From Ichthyophonus hoferi (lineage: Eukaryota; Opisthokonta; Ichthyosporea; Ichthyophonida; Ichthyophonidae), in the NCBI GenBank assembly GCA_002751075.1, contig NAOQ01000167.1, positions 59,427 to 123,426 of the forward strand: a stretch of DNA of 64,000 bases. The letters run 5' to 3'. Shown here piece after piece: positions 39,801-51,513 of the stretch. Made by a program: the position numbers and the translations under genes. Numbering within the stretch: the first letter of the stretch is position 1; each line of letters opens with the position of its first letter. Below the pieces are notes generated by a model. It saw only the letters and a list, made by a program, of their open reading frames with translations. It was not told the origin of the DNA and ran no database searches.

Positions 39801-41127
39801 GTTGTGCCATTCATATTTCTTTAATCTTGACTTTTATCATGTTCTTTTGTACAAGATTGTGTTGTGCTATGATATACTATAAGGCACTACTTTATTATAC
39901 TTACATATATACACAGTTTTGTTGAATTATTTTCCGTTATACGATGATATATAGATAGTGATGGCTATAGGGTGATGTAGTCTAATAATAGCTCATCATT
40001 TTTTCAATGTGACCAGTAAGATTATTTTAAAAGAGATTAATGTGTTTAATTAACTAACAACTTGAAGTCATTGGTAGTTAGAAGTTCTTTCGGAGTACCA
40101 CATTGGTGAGACAGTGATGTCAATGCAAAAGATTACCTTAGTACCTGGAGGAGGAGAAGGAGTTGTCTTCACTACTATTGGTGGAATGATCGGTGTGTAT
40201 CTATCCCTCTATTGTATACATATTTATTTCACGTATCATAGTATAGCACAACGAGGCATTTTCTGGTTATTTGTTTATTGTCTTACGATATATTCTGGTT
40301 TATGTTTAATTAATCTATGTATAGTCTGTATTTGATGTGTTTTCTTGAGATCTTGTTTTCCATTGATGTATTCATGTTGGCTGTTCAAGGAGAATGGCTA
40401 TTCATTGGTATATCTACGACTCCAACCAATACAATCTTGGATGATAGAGATAGGCCATCAATTGTTGGTTGAGGGGATATGATGAACTGGTAATTAATTC
40501 AATGGGTTTTCAGGTATGCTTGCACCATTTACCAATAAGGAAGATGCAACATTCTTCCAGACGTTGGAGATGCATATGCAGCAAAATAATCCACCGTTGT
40601 GTGGCAGAGATCATCTACAATATCGTTCTTACTATTTCCCTCGCAAGGTATGTAAACCTTTTTATAGCCAATACAACCTATTCTATTGTAGTTTGGCTAT
40701 ACGTTATGTTTTTTTTTTTTCATTTTGATTCTGTACATTGTCCTCCTGTTGTCATATTACGTGTTCTGTGTACTATTACCTCTTTGTAGCAAGAACGCAT
40801 CCATATTGTTACAGTGAAGATTGGCATTATTCTGCAGTAAATCCCTTATGTGTTGTCGTGGCTATGAGGAACATTCAAGTTTTATTGGCATGTTTATATG
40901 ACCAAGTACCCTATATCAGCAACTAGCTTGCTCTCTAGCAATCCATACCTACATACACTTACATCTATGCTTGCATGACTATCTAGTCTGTGGTTGATGG
41001 AGACCTAGTCGAGCAATTCAACATTTTACCTATGACAAAGAAGAGGGAAATTGCCCAAGAGCTTGACCGTACCCCTGCTGAAGTGTCAAAGAAGCTGGAA
41101 GATATGCGTTCTCACTTTGCATTCTAA
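21824..41127 (+). CDS. SF3B3: Splicing factor 3B subunit 3 (SF3b130/SAP130)
   Basis: Three-beta-propeller scaffold of the SF3b complex in the U2 snRNP, acting in branch-site recognition. There are 31 exons: 21824-21970, 23115-23193, 23840-24010, 24471-24691, 25251-25344, 25891-26090, 26746-26820, 27498-27601, 27814-27889, 28339-28422, 28630-28843, 29401-29477, 29960-30047, 30961-31034, 31337-31447, 32257-32334, 32727-32804, 33199-33347, 34074-34157, 34558-34655, 35411-35589, 36323-36430, 36818-36867, 37559-37633, 37881-37959, 38285-38410, 38641-38825, 39319-39445, 40078-40192, 40514-40647, 40987-41127. They give 1206 aa (human 1217) and match collinearly throughout: [99 protein letters not shown] and [17 protein letters not shown]. 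Exon 27 could instead start at 38569, adding 24 in-frame residues that homologues lack. The acidic loop after residue 800 is shorter than in human. Confidence 0.96.
33961..34080 (+). repeat. Two tandem 60-base copies on the acceptor side of SF3B3 exon 19
   Basis: 33961-34020 and 34021-34080 align base for base at a 60-base period (for example AAAGGGCAAT against AGAGGGTAAT, and GATTGGGTGA against ACTTGGGTGG). The second copy ends in the real acceptor and the first bases of exon 19; the first has no AG at the matching place. Confidence 0.85.
34158..34324 (+). repeat. Two diverged copies of the donor-side region of SF3B3 exon 19
   Basis: The authentic donor GTAGGTA at 34158 and a second GTAGGTA at 34244 are each followed by a G-rich stretch, a (TA)n run and an ATAC...TTC.ATACTA tail, at a spacing of about 86 bases. 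Confidence 0.75.
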
Positions 41128-43696
41128 TTGCCATCCCGAAACGATTGATAGACTGAAGGCGTTCTTATGTAGTTTACCTAAATAGTTTCTTGAATAATAC
41201 AAATTTGGTCGGTGGCCATTAGTATGGGCATGTATAAAAAGTGGTATAGCATCAGCTCAAATTTTCTAGCTAAACTCTGGGTGATTACATTATAAACTGG
41301 TACACCCATGTATGTATGTATATCTTAATGATATGTCTTAGTATTATAAAATACTGGCTTAACTTGAGTCCTTACGCAGTTGTTTGCGTGATTTACTTAT
41401 CTTTATTGTACCATGTTTCATATAGCTTTGTATGTGATATTGTTGAATTCACACCACAGGCATATATCTTGTTTTTGAATTGATATCTGGGAGGGGAAGA
41501 AGTGGAATGCCATTATTATCTAATTGAGGCATCATGAGCGCCAATTAATCCTGTATATTTTAGTTATACTATTAACACAAGGTTCTACTTTGGTCAGTTT
41601 TTCTGAGGCTGGATTCGTAGATAGTTGCAGGATTTAGCATCAATATATATTTTTTACTCCTATACATGCTAATACATAGGAGTATGACGTAGTTCTGATG
41701 CTTCGTTAGGTAATCCAATTGAATGTAGACGTTTATATTGACTACCCTTGGAGGTTTAATTGGCACATTTAAAAAGAAAGTAAAATTTAGACTTGGGACC
41801 TAGAAGACCCCCCCGCCCCCTCTCTGTTCTTTTTCTTTGCTTATATATATATTGTTTGCTTAAATATTTTCCTTACCTTTGGGTATAGCTTTATTTCACT
41901 GCTAGCATAATATACATTGCTGTACTGTGTATTTAGTGCATGGCTTGTTAGATCCTGCGTGAATGCCTGACATGCTCTACTTTCTGGTTGACCCTGGACA
42001 TACAGCCACTTTGTGGTTATTTGTTGCACAAGAGGATGGTGTAAACAAGTTTTTGGGTCTGGTAGTGGTAACCAAATGAAAGGAGTAAGTCTATATACTT
42101 GTGTGCATTCTAGTTATTATAAGGCTCTTTCTTGCAATGAGCTTTCTGAATGTTGTCATGCTTTTTAAATGGTTGGGTAAAATCCAGGTGTTTAAATGTG
42201 TTTTGGTAATAATATCAATGTTGGGAAGGTAATTCAAGTTGTTCTATTTCCACTACATGGTGTTAGTTACATATAGCTTATCACGAAAGGGGATATTTGA
42301 TCTGAAATCAGACAAATACATTTATTCATTTGCACAGCACTGATTATATTTATAAACAGTGTGGGATTAAACAACTACCTGGGTTAATTGGTGGCAAAAG
42401 TTTCAGTATATGTAAACATTAAGAAAAGAAAAAGCGGAATGAGGTACAATTGGAGACTGTCTTGTCTATTCTAATGATATTTGCTTCACGAATCCAATAA
42501 CACAATGTTTAGATATGTAGATCAGAAAAAGAATATATGAATTAACTCTGATTTTTTCAGAGTTATTCACTTAAAGAGATGGGAAGAGGACATTTTACTA
42601 TACCCTGGATAGTAATCAGGACAACCCCTTGCCATTTATTTACCACCAGGATTTGTATGATGATTTCACCGGGCTAATATGATCTTATTATTGCCTGCTA
42701 AATATTGGATTGTAACTCTAAGTCCTAAATCTTAATTTTTTAACTATGGTATTTTAATAATTCCCAGAGTCTTAGTCATTATCATTAACCAATAACATCA
42801 ATAACATTTGTCAGAATGCATCCCATGATATTTAATTATTTCACCCCATAATTACCCTCTGTACTGATTCATTAATTCGAAAAGAAAAATGCAAAGCAAC
42901 CCGGATCATACAAGAATGAAATAATAATAAGATAGGGTGGTCAATTAATATTATTTTAGTAAAATGTGTAGGTGTAGTCTACGTTGTCTAGATGCACTCA
43001 TTTTTATGCCGGGACCACCTACTACATGTGTTTTTTTAAAAAAACAAATTAAAGCAAATGTTAATTCCTATTAAAAATAATGGTAAATAATGTCAAAAAA
43101 GATATAAAAAAGTTTTTAATAAAATGTAATTAATTTTTTTAAATGAAAGGCGAAGAAAAAAAGAAAGCAGAAACTTTAGGAGTGTCATAAATGAAGTTTA
43201 GGCGTAATGACGTTAACAGAGTTAATGTTAAATTCCCACCCTCATCCCGATGAATGAGAATCTAAAATGAATACCACCAATACATCAATCGTCTACACAG
43301 ATGTCATATACCATTGGCTATATACGCATATTATGAGCCACTCTGACGTCAATTTGTTACGTAGATTATTAATATAACTGCCCAGTTACTCTGACTGTAT
43401 CAGTTAAAGTGGCAGACCATATATGGCAGGTAAAATGACACGGCTAGCCTACGGCTTAATACTTTATAACAATTAATTGTACAACGAATTTTTTTATTAA
43501 CATTTACTTAGAGAAAACTGCCTATTGTTGCTTAGATTACTGTTCGTATTACTTATTACTATTTATATTATTACTTATATTATTTGTTCATATTACTATA
43601 TTATTGCTATTTATGTTATTGTGTATATGATCGAGCGTCCGAATTAACACAGTTTATAGAAGTTGATAGGTATAGGTATATGTACCTTCAGGTACT
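41128..43696. other. Intergenic region between SF3B3 and the AAA ATPase gene
   Basis: AT-rich, with no recognisable exon or RNA gene. It holds the SF3B3 3' end, a short C run near 41811, a T7A7 palindrome at 43031-43044, and presumably the promoter of the next gene in its last few hundred bases. Confidence 0.6.
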
Positions 43697-46600
43697 ATGA
43701 CACCTATATTTCGTCGGCTGGGTATGCTAGCTCTGAGTCATAAAGTAACAATAGGGGCCACATATACCTGGCTTACCAGGGTATGTAGTCGTATACAGGT
43801 TAAGCCATGATCCTTGCGTATACACTCACTTATACATATGCACATACTTGTACACAGAAAGTTACATTCATGTTTTTACGTTTAAACAAATACCCGTACC
43901 TGTACTTTCACGTATGCAGTTTCACATCAGTAAATGTTTATACATGAACAAATATTTCTATGCAAACACATAGACTAAAATTTATATATGTAGTACGTAT
44001 TTATGTTGTCTCCTCAATACACGCATACAGAGTTGTATATACCTGGGCAGAGGTACACCTCGTATAGATATTCTCTCACATGTTCTTACGCGTATGTAAG
44101 CTCACGATTTTTCTCATGGAAATCTCTCCTTAACGTACCAATGTGTGTTACTCACACCTATACAGTACTTCTATTTGACTTTCATTTGCCCTCTAGCCAC
44201 TTTAATCTTACCTGTACAATACATTCTTTTTTTCTTTTTTTTGATAATACGCTATAGTTCACGCTTAAACCTTTGCCTCTTAGGCCTAACTTTTTTCCTC
44301 CTTCCTCCTTACTCTCCGTTTCACAGGGTCCGTTCTTGTGTTGGAATCAACGATATATGCGAACACACCTTCCTCCATATGCTAAAAATATAGAGGCTGC
44401 CCTTTTTAGTCAAAAAAATAAAGCGCATATAGACAGAATTTATGATACTAGTGTACCAACCAGCTCTGTTGGTAGGTTTTATTTATCTAATGGAATCAAA
44501 AAAATTATTATTATTTTGGTGATGATAATGTATTAGATTTCATATTTACTCATTTGAAACATCGTACAATAGCATACAAATACACGAACAAACAAACAGA
44601 CAGATTTTAATTATAAAAACGTGTGTCTTATAGGTGTAATTTAATTGGGGGCCATTGTAGTTCTCTATTGCCTTAACTTTACTTGATTCCATGGGTTACC
44701 CTTACGTATACCATTCTGGCCCTGTGAATCTCACAGGGATTTGCATCACGATGGTCATTTGAGAAGTATGAAATATGCATACTCTCATACTATCATACTA
44801 TCATATTATCATACATTCATACATGCACCTATACATATATGCATACATACATACACAAACATATGTTTGCATTCAGCAGCTGACCTATCCAATAACACAG
44901 AAGATACAGCCACACTACTAGCTAAACGATACCAGCCATGGCAACAAGAAGGAGAGGTGGATATCAAATTTTTCCCATACTACATTCACCCTACGGTATG
45001 GGAGGAGCTAGAATCTTACAGTCGCCTCCACTTTCACAGTCCCTCCACAGCCATACATCTAGCCACTCTCTGCCCTACTGCATCAGGTGTTGTATTACTT
45101 CAAACACTAAGGAAAGATACAGAGCTCTACCAGGAAACGTTAGCGAAGGCATTAGCGCAAGAGTTTAAAGCTGGGTTTCTTCCAATGGACTCTATGGATT
45201 TTATTAAATGGAATGTTAGTAGTTACACCAAGCCTGTAGTCAAACAGCCACCCCCTGTGATTAATATTAATGGCCCTTTTGCTGCTATTCCTATGCCTAA
45301 TCTACAGGTAGGTGGGTAGGAGTAAAAAGGGGTAGGTTTTGCTTGTTGTATGTGATATGATTATAGGTTGAAGGAGGGAGAGTGAGACAGGCACGAGAAA
45401 GGAGATGAAAAGACTGTATGAGTACTAGAAACGTGGATACTATTAATTTATATGATAATCATATTACTATATTATACTACTATTAATATATATTATAATC
45501 TTTTTTTTATTATGTTACACTACTATTAGTATACAGTATAGTCATATTAATATATTTTACTACATATGTATATTATCTAATCAGGTACGTAAAGTAAACG
45601 GCGGCCTAGAATTCTCTCAGGTGACTGGCTCGGATATCCCTGACGACATTGGCCAATTTGAGATTACCCTTAAAGCTATATTTGAAGCACTAAATGCAAG
45701 CGTGATTCCCAAGGAGTCTTGCGTCATTTTCTTTCGAAATTTTCCAGAGATTTTTAATTCCGAAGCCCGAATGAAGGCTTTGAATAAAGAATTAATGACT
45801 ATGAGAAAGGATAGAGGGGTGGTGGTGGTGGGATCGACTTGCCCGTCGGTAGGTATTGGTGGTTTTTTATAGTTCCATTTATATATGGTGTTATATTTTG
45901 ATGTCTTTAATGTGATTTGAGATGGTGGGCTGTAATGGTGGCATCTACTTGTCCATTAGTAAGTATTGGTGGCTATATACAGTTGTATGTGATTGTAGTA
46001 AGATACAGTAATGTGTTGTGGTTGCAGCACTATAATAATGTATTATGATAATAGTATTATATAACGATGTATTGTGGTTGCAGCAGGAAAAGAAAGTGGA
46101 CCGCAAAGGCCTTCTAATGCAAAAGCTATTAGGAGATGATGAGGATGAGGAGAAGGAAGAACGGGGAGATGGGCTAGATGTGAATGGGGTGTGTAATGTG
46201 TGGCTGCATGAACCACCCTATGGACCATTAAGAGATGCTTGGTATGATGCCTCTATTACCCACTCCCACCATATATATATATATACTAGACATTCATAAC
46301 ATTGGATGTCATATATATATACATATATTAAGTATCTATATTAGTAATTGTATTATTATAAACCCCATCACATCATGACATCCTACACTGCTTTTTAAAA
46401 CGGCATTTGTGAGTTGGTGAAATACGAGTGAGATTTTATACTTTAATAGTAATAATAATAGCTTTTAATAATCATAATAATCATAATAATCATAATAATA
46501 ATAATAACAGTAACTGTAATACGACCAATATTATTATTAATAATAATTCTAATCATAAGAATAATAATGCCAATAATAATGATCACAATCATCATAATAG

Positions 46601-49600
46601 TAATACCAACAATAAGAATCATAATAATAATAATTGCCTACAGGTTAAGGCAGCTTGCAGTGGATACCAAGGTGGTCACACAGAGGGACAATCATAGGAG
46701 GATTGCTAAGGTATATATATATGCCAAGCCAATTGATCGTTATGAATATATGCAAATATAATATACATGCAATTATATGCACGGATAACAATGTATATAA
46801 TAAGTCAAAGATAACAATATGTGTTTATTTTACCGCATATATATTTACGTATATAACCATATACATATGCCTATATTACCTTACATATATATATATATAT
46901 ATATATCTACCTATATCAACGTACATATATACTTATACTACCACATATACCCTCCCACCCATGCCTCTAGGTGGTAGATCAGTTAAAGATAGCCCACGAC
47001 CCATTGTCCTCTGTAGAGTATCTTGATCAGGAACTACTAGATCCAACCAGCATTGAACTATTGGTGCTTTGGGCTCTCGGCCAATACTATTGCGCCCCTC
47101 ATAGCCAGCCAACAGTTGAAGCTGCACCTAAAGTTGTGGACCAATTAAATGACAATGGTACCAAGAAGGGGGTAAAGGCACCGGTGTTTATGGGAGCTGA
47201 CAGTCTAAAGAAAGCATTGAATCTCCTGCTAAAGAAGAATGATCTGGCTGCTGGCCAATTAGCTTTGAGAAAACCACATATTGGTACGTTATGAGTGATT
47301 GGCTAAATGAGGATACTATGAAGAGATAATTGTAGATTGTATGTATGTATGTATGTATATATGTATATATGTATATGTATACATTTGTGCCATTTCACGG
47401 TTTCTGTGTAAGTCAACATAGAGACTTTGTACGCATACTTATCCGGCCTCATCATTGGCTATTCCAAATGATCTATTCTGTAACAATAACTATTTTAATT
47501 ATTTATATTTTAAAGCCGTTTGGTTCTTATACACCCTGGGGTACTGCTCTATTATTAGGGTTGAATCTGGAGAACTTGAATCGATACGAGAAGCGTCTAC
47601 TACCAAATGTTATTTCTCCCGGTATGATTAAGCTTGCCCTCTATATACAACTCTGTTCTCTTCTTTTTCTCTATATATATCCTCCTATCGTATTAACACC
47701 TTGCCTTCTTTCTAATGAAATAAGATTATGATTGGAATATGGCAATTAATCCTTTCTCCCAATCATACCAAGCATTACAAGATAGTGCTATGCAACTGGT
47801 ATCACCAAAAAGTGGTTTTGGGGAATGACCTTCAACCTATTAGTGCGTTCCATTAATTTATGTATGCTAAAGACCTTTTGCATTCTTTTATTTTTTCCAC
47901 ATTCCTCTACTTACATTTATTATTTTTCTCCCTTTGCCATCAATTATACACAGTGGAAGGCCATTATTTATACCATTTCCTTCTAGATAGTACTTCCTTT
48001 TATACATTATATCCTTTTATACCATCCCCTTTTATACCATTTCCTTCGTCAATAAATGCAATGATAATTTATTCTAAGGGTGGGATGGCAGGGTCTATTG
48101 GGATGGGATTTGGTGATATAGGAGCCTTAGACAACTGCAAGAAGGTGTTACGAGAGATTATTACCCTCCCTCTTACGAGACCTGAGCTATTTTCCAAGGG
48201 TCTGCTGGCTAGATCTCCTACTGGTGTCTTGCTGTTTGGCCCCCCTGGCACAGGTACCACAATTACCACACCACTTTCACACGCACACATGCACACACAT
48301 ATATCTACATATATCTACATATTGAATCTAGATGTGTAATGTCTCTGTGCATAGTATATAGCCACTTACCACTTACCTCTTGTATTTGTTCTCTTCTCAC
48401 CTTTCCTTTTCGTCATTGACTTATTTATCTAGTTATTCCCGCCAATAGTATTTTATTTTTAATTATGTTTTATTTTAATGCTTATTATGCATTGCACTGT
48501 TATCACCCTAGTTTTTATCATTCAATTAGATTTATTTTAATTTGACTCTGCTACATCTTAGATAAAAAGAATCAACCAAACTAGGCACTGGTTATTATTA
48601 ACCATTAGTGTGCATTTTTGAGTTGATGATATTGATAATGCAGTTAGTCATAGTTATGCATAAACAATAGACTACATACTTACATAGTAAACATCCCTAG
48701 GTTAGTATTAGAGTACATTAGATAGGTGTGTAGGTGTGTGCGTGTATGGAATATTCTAGATTATATATCCCCTGGTCAGAGACAGGTACAGATAAATGTC
48801 ACATGTTAAGAACATTAATAGGATGATATGATTGGCATTAATCAATGTGGTTATACATTTTAGTTACTTAATTTGTACGATTGGTTTATCTCACAGGAAA
48901 AACAATGCTGGCCAAAGCGGTGGCAGCTGAGTCTGGGAGCAATTTCCTTCACGTTAGCATGAGTGATATTATGAACAAATATGTTGGTTAGTAGAATAAT
49001 AACAATTGGTGTACAGCTTGCAATGTGTATAGAGAGAAAAAGAGAGGGAGGAAGTGAAGGAGAGTGATGGGAGGGAGCGGGAGAGGAGAATGGCGAGGGA
49101 GAGGGAGATATATATATATATAGCATGATTAAGGGCGAGTGGGTTTCTTGGATATTATTTCATATATGGCTATGATGTGTTGTACATTAGGATGGTGCTT
49201 GATGGGAAAGGACATGTTTTGTAAGTGGGTAGCATGTATGTATTGTTAAGAGAATGGTTTTTTAATATGGCATTGAGTCACGTACAATGTATGATAATAG
49301 AACAAACATGAAACCAATTTAATACATAGGAGTCATGGTAGTCTTCATGACGTACATGTTAAATCTACTATCCTGAATGTAGTGATTACCATTCAATAAC
49401 ACGCACCTCTAATCGCATATCTCTATTCACATTCGTCTACTATTTTCTCTTCCTCTCCTCTACATGCATCTCTTAAATTTAATGTTGGAATCCTATTGGA
49501 ATTGCTAGGCCAAAGTGAAAAGAATGCCAAGGTGAGAATTACTGAACTACTTCTATTGTCATATATATACATGCCCATCGGACTGTCCATGTCGGTGCTA

Positions 49601-51513
49601 CTTTTTAATAATGTATAATCATTTATACAAACACACACACAAATACATAAAACTATGATTATATTGATACCTAACCCCCCTTTTTTCCCTTCCCTTCTCT
49701 ACAGGCAGTCTTTACTCTAGCTCGTAAGATGACACCCTGCGTGATATTCCTAGATGAGGTAGATAGTCTATTTAGTAATAGGGAGTCTGATCGCTATGCA
49801 TCTAAACGAGAGGCCCTCAACGAGTTTATGCAGGAGTGGGATGGGTATGTTTATAGAGATTATTGTTTTTATTTTAAAAGATTTTTTGTAGTCAATATTT
49901 GTTTTTAATTCTTATTCTGTTTCACATGCACTCTATTGTTATAAGCTAAATAGACTTGTCGCTCAAAAGGCACACTGATAAACCAACCTTGCTCAGTAAT
50001 GTACCTCCTGCCTCCCTCTCCCTCTCTCTCTCTATATATATATATATGCTATATGCTGGGTACCTATACCAACTATCTGGCGTATCCAGCATGGCATTGC
50101 AGACAGGTCGTGTGTTAGTTATGGCTGCCACCAATAGACCCTTTGACCTTGACGAGGCAGTGATTCGTCGCCTTCCACGTCGCCTGATGGGTAACCAATC
50201 ATTATCCACCCTTCACCTTTCCTTTTATTCTTACACATATATATTATCATTATGACCTTTTTTTAATTGACGTAACTGCCTTATAGCCTGATTTATTGAC
50301 AAATATTTATTGGATCCTTTACGATCTCCTATAACCAATCATTGCCACTCCCCTGCCGATATCGCTCATCCGTCCACTAATACCATATATAGTATGATAA
50401 AAAGAGTTTATGAGGAATTTGCAAGCCAATATTATTAGTTATATTTAAGATGGTTTAGAAGAATTTATTTATAATTAAGCAAAGATAATAAGCAATCAAC
50501 CCCCTCTATATCGTTCAGTTGATCTACCGAATACAGATGCCCGTAAAAAGATCCTTACGCTTATCCTTAGGAATGAAGATCTTTCACCCACTGTAGTGGT
50601 CGACAGATTAGCCAGGGAGACTAAAGGATACACGGGAAGTGATCTATACAACCTTTCCATGGGTGAGTATTAATATTTACTAGTGCTTCTCTATACCCTT
50701 TTTGGTTATTATTAGGTTATGAAATTGGATAAATAATGCTTAGCTCCTTGCTTCATAATTTTTTTTTTAGTTTTACATTGCAATTGTTTGCTTTTCATTA
50801 TACTGCTATACACTCTTTATTGTAGTCTATTCTACTTCACTATTATATTTTGTTTTGTTACTTTGACGTACCTTAAAGATGGGTTTCTAATTTACAGTAT
50901 GCCGTTCATATGCAGAAAATATATACTTTTATATCTTTCACACTTTACATAAAATATTATAATAGATAACATTTTTATTTTAATTTACTACATTTCATTA
51001 AGTCAGCCCCCTCTATAGGTCAATTGTTATTTATTACAATATTGTATTTATTACATTATGCACCATATATTCAATCCAAGGCTATAAAAATACTTTTCAT
51101 TTTATATATAAATGTTTATAATGGTTATAATTCAACATGCACAGCTTTAAATTTTATTATTACGTTCAATTTTACTCTTCATATTTTTACATAACCAATA
51201 TGGAATATCACTGAGCTATTTTTACTGGGAATTATATTATCTAAAAAATTAGAATTGCTAACCAACCTATCATATTACAGCTGCAGCTACCCGTGCTATT
51301 CGCGAGTTAATTAGTAGGGAGCAATCTGAAGGGATCGAGTACTCGACAGCTCCACCATTAGAATGGACTCATTTTGAAGCTGCCAAGGATGATATTAAGG
51401 AGAGTGTCAATGAAGAGTCAGAAAGTAATAGGAAACTACATGACTGGAATGCAAAATATGGCGAGGGAAAAGCGAGGAGAACTAGACCACAACTAGGATT
51501 TAATTCAAAGTAA
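43697..51513 (+). CDS. Large AAA+ ATPase, Msp1/spastin (meiotic) clade, probably mitochondrial
   Basis: Fifteen exons: 43697-43780, 44327-44471, 44877-45307, 45585-45848, 46084-46241, 46644-46710, 46971-47283, 47559-47621, 48092-48253, 48897-48986, 49509-49531, 49705-49844, 50090-50190, 50519-50662, 51281-51513 (805 aa). The first 28 residues are basic, hydrophobic and lack acids, suggesting a mitochondrial leader. The AAA module runs from about residue 510 to 730: [13 protein letters not shown], Walker A GPPGTGKT (558-565), Walker B FLDEVDS with D617 and E618, sensor-1 ATNRPFD (N662), and RRLPRR supplying arginine fingers. The region before it ([10 protein letters not shown], then a helical block ending [16 protein letters not shown]) follows the layout of the large plant and fungal AAA proteins typified by Arabidopsis At1g02890. 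In that family the AAA ring acts on membrane or misfolded proteins; the substrate here is unknown. Exon 11 is only 23 bases. Pore loop 1 reads KYVG rather than the usual KW-aromatic/aliphatic-G. Exon 8 and 9 acceptors were chosen by phase and family fit. Confidence 0.9.
44779..44820 (+). repeat. (ACTATCAT)-type microsatellite in AAA intron 2
   Basis: Imperfect repeats of CATACTAT, the same motif as the much longer array at 58525-58785. Confidence 0.7.
45440..45580 (+). repeat. Degenerate tandem array before AAA exon 4
   Basis: Three to four diverged copies of a unit of about 40 bases around TACTACTATTA...ATATTA. The last partial copy runs into the exon 4 acceptor at 45584. Confidence 0.55.
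45826..45972 (+). repeat. Duplicated exon-4 donor boundary in AAA intron 4
   Basis: The end of exon 4 plus its donor (TGGTGGGATCGACTTGCCC, then GTAGGTATTGGTGG) recurs 110 bases downstream as TGGTGGCATCTACTTGTCC, then GTAAGTATTGGTGG. The copied donor GT is at 45959. Confidence 0.85.
46015..46086 (+). repeat. Duplicated exon-5 acceptor in AAA intron 4
   Basis: TTGTGGTTGCAGCA occurs at 46016-46029 and again at 46073-46086, 57 bases apart. The second is the acceptor used for exon 5; the first leads to a stop codon within seven codons in the required frame. Confidence 0.85.
46449..46636 (+). repeat. (AAT/AATAATCAT)n low-complexity run in AAA intron 5
   Basis: Nearly 190 bases of imperfect AATAATCAT and AAT units ending just before the exon 6 acceptor. 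Confidence 0.85.
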
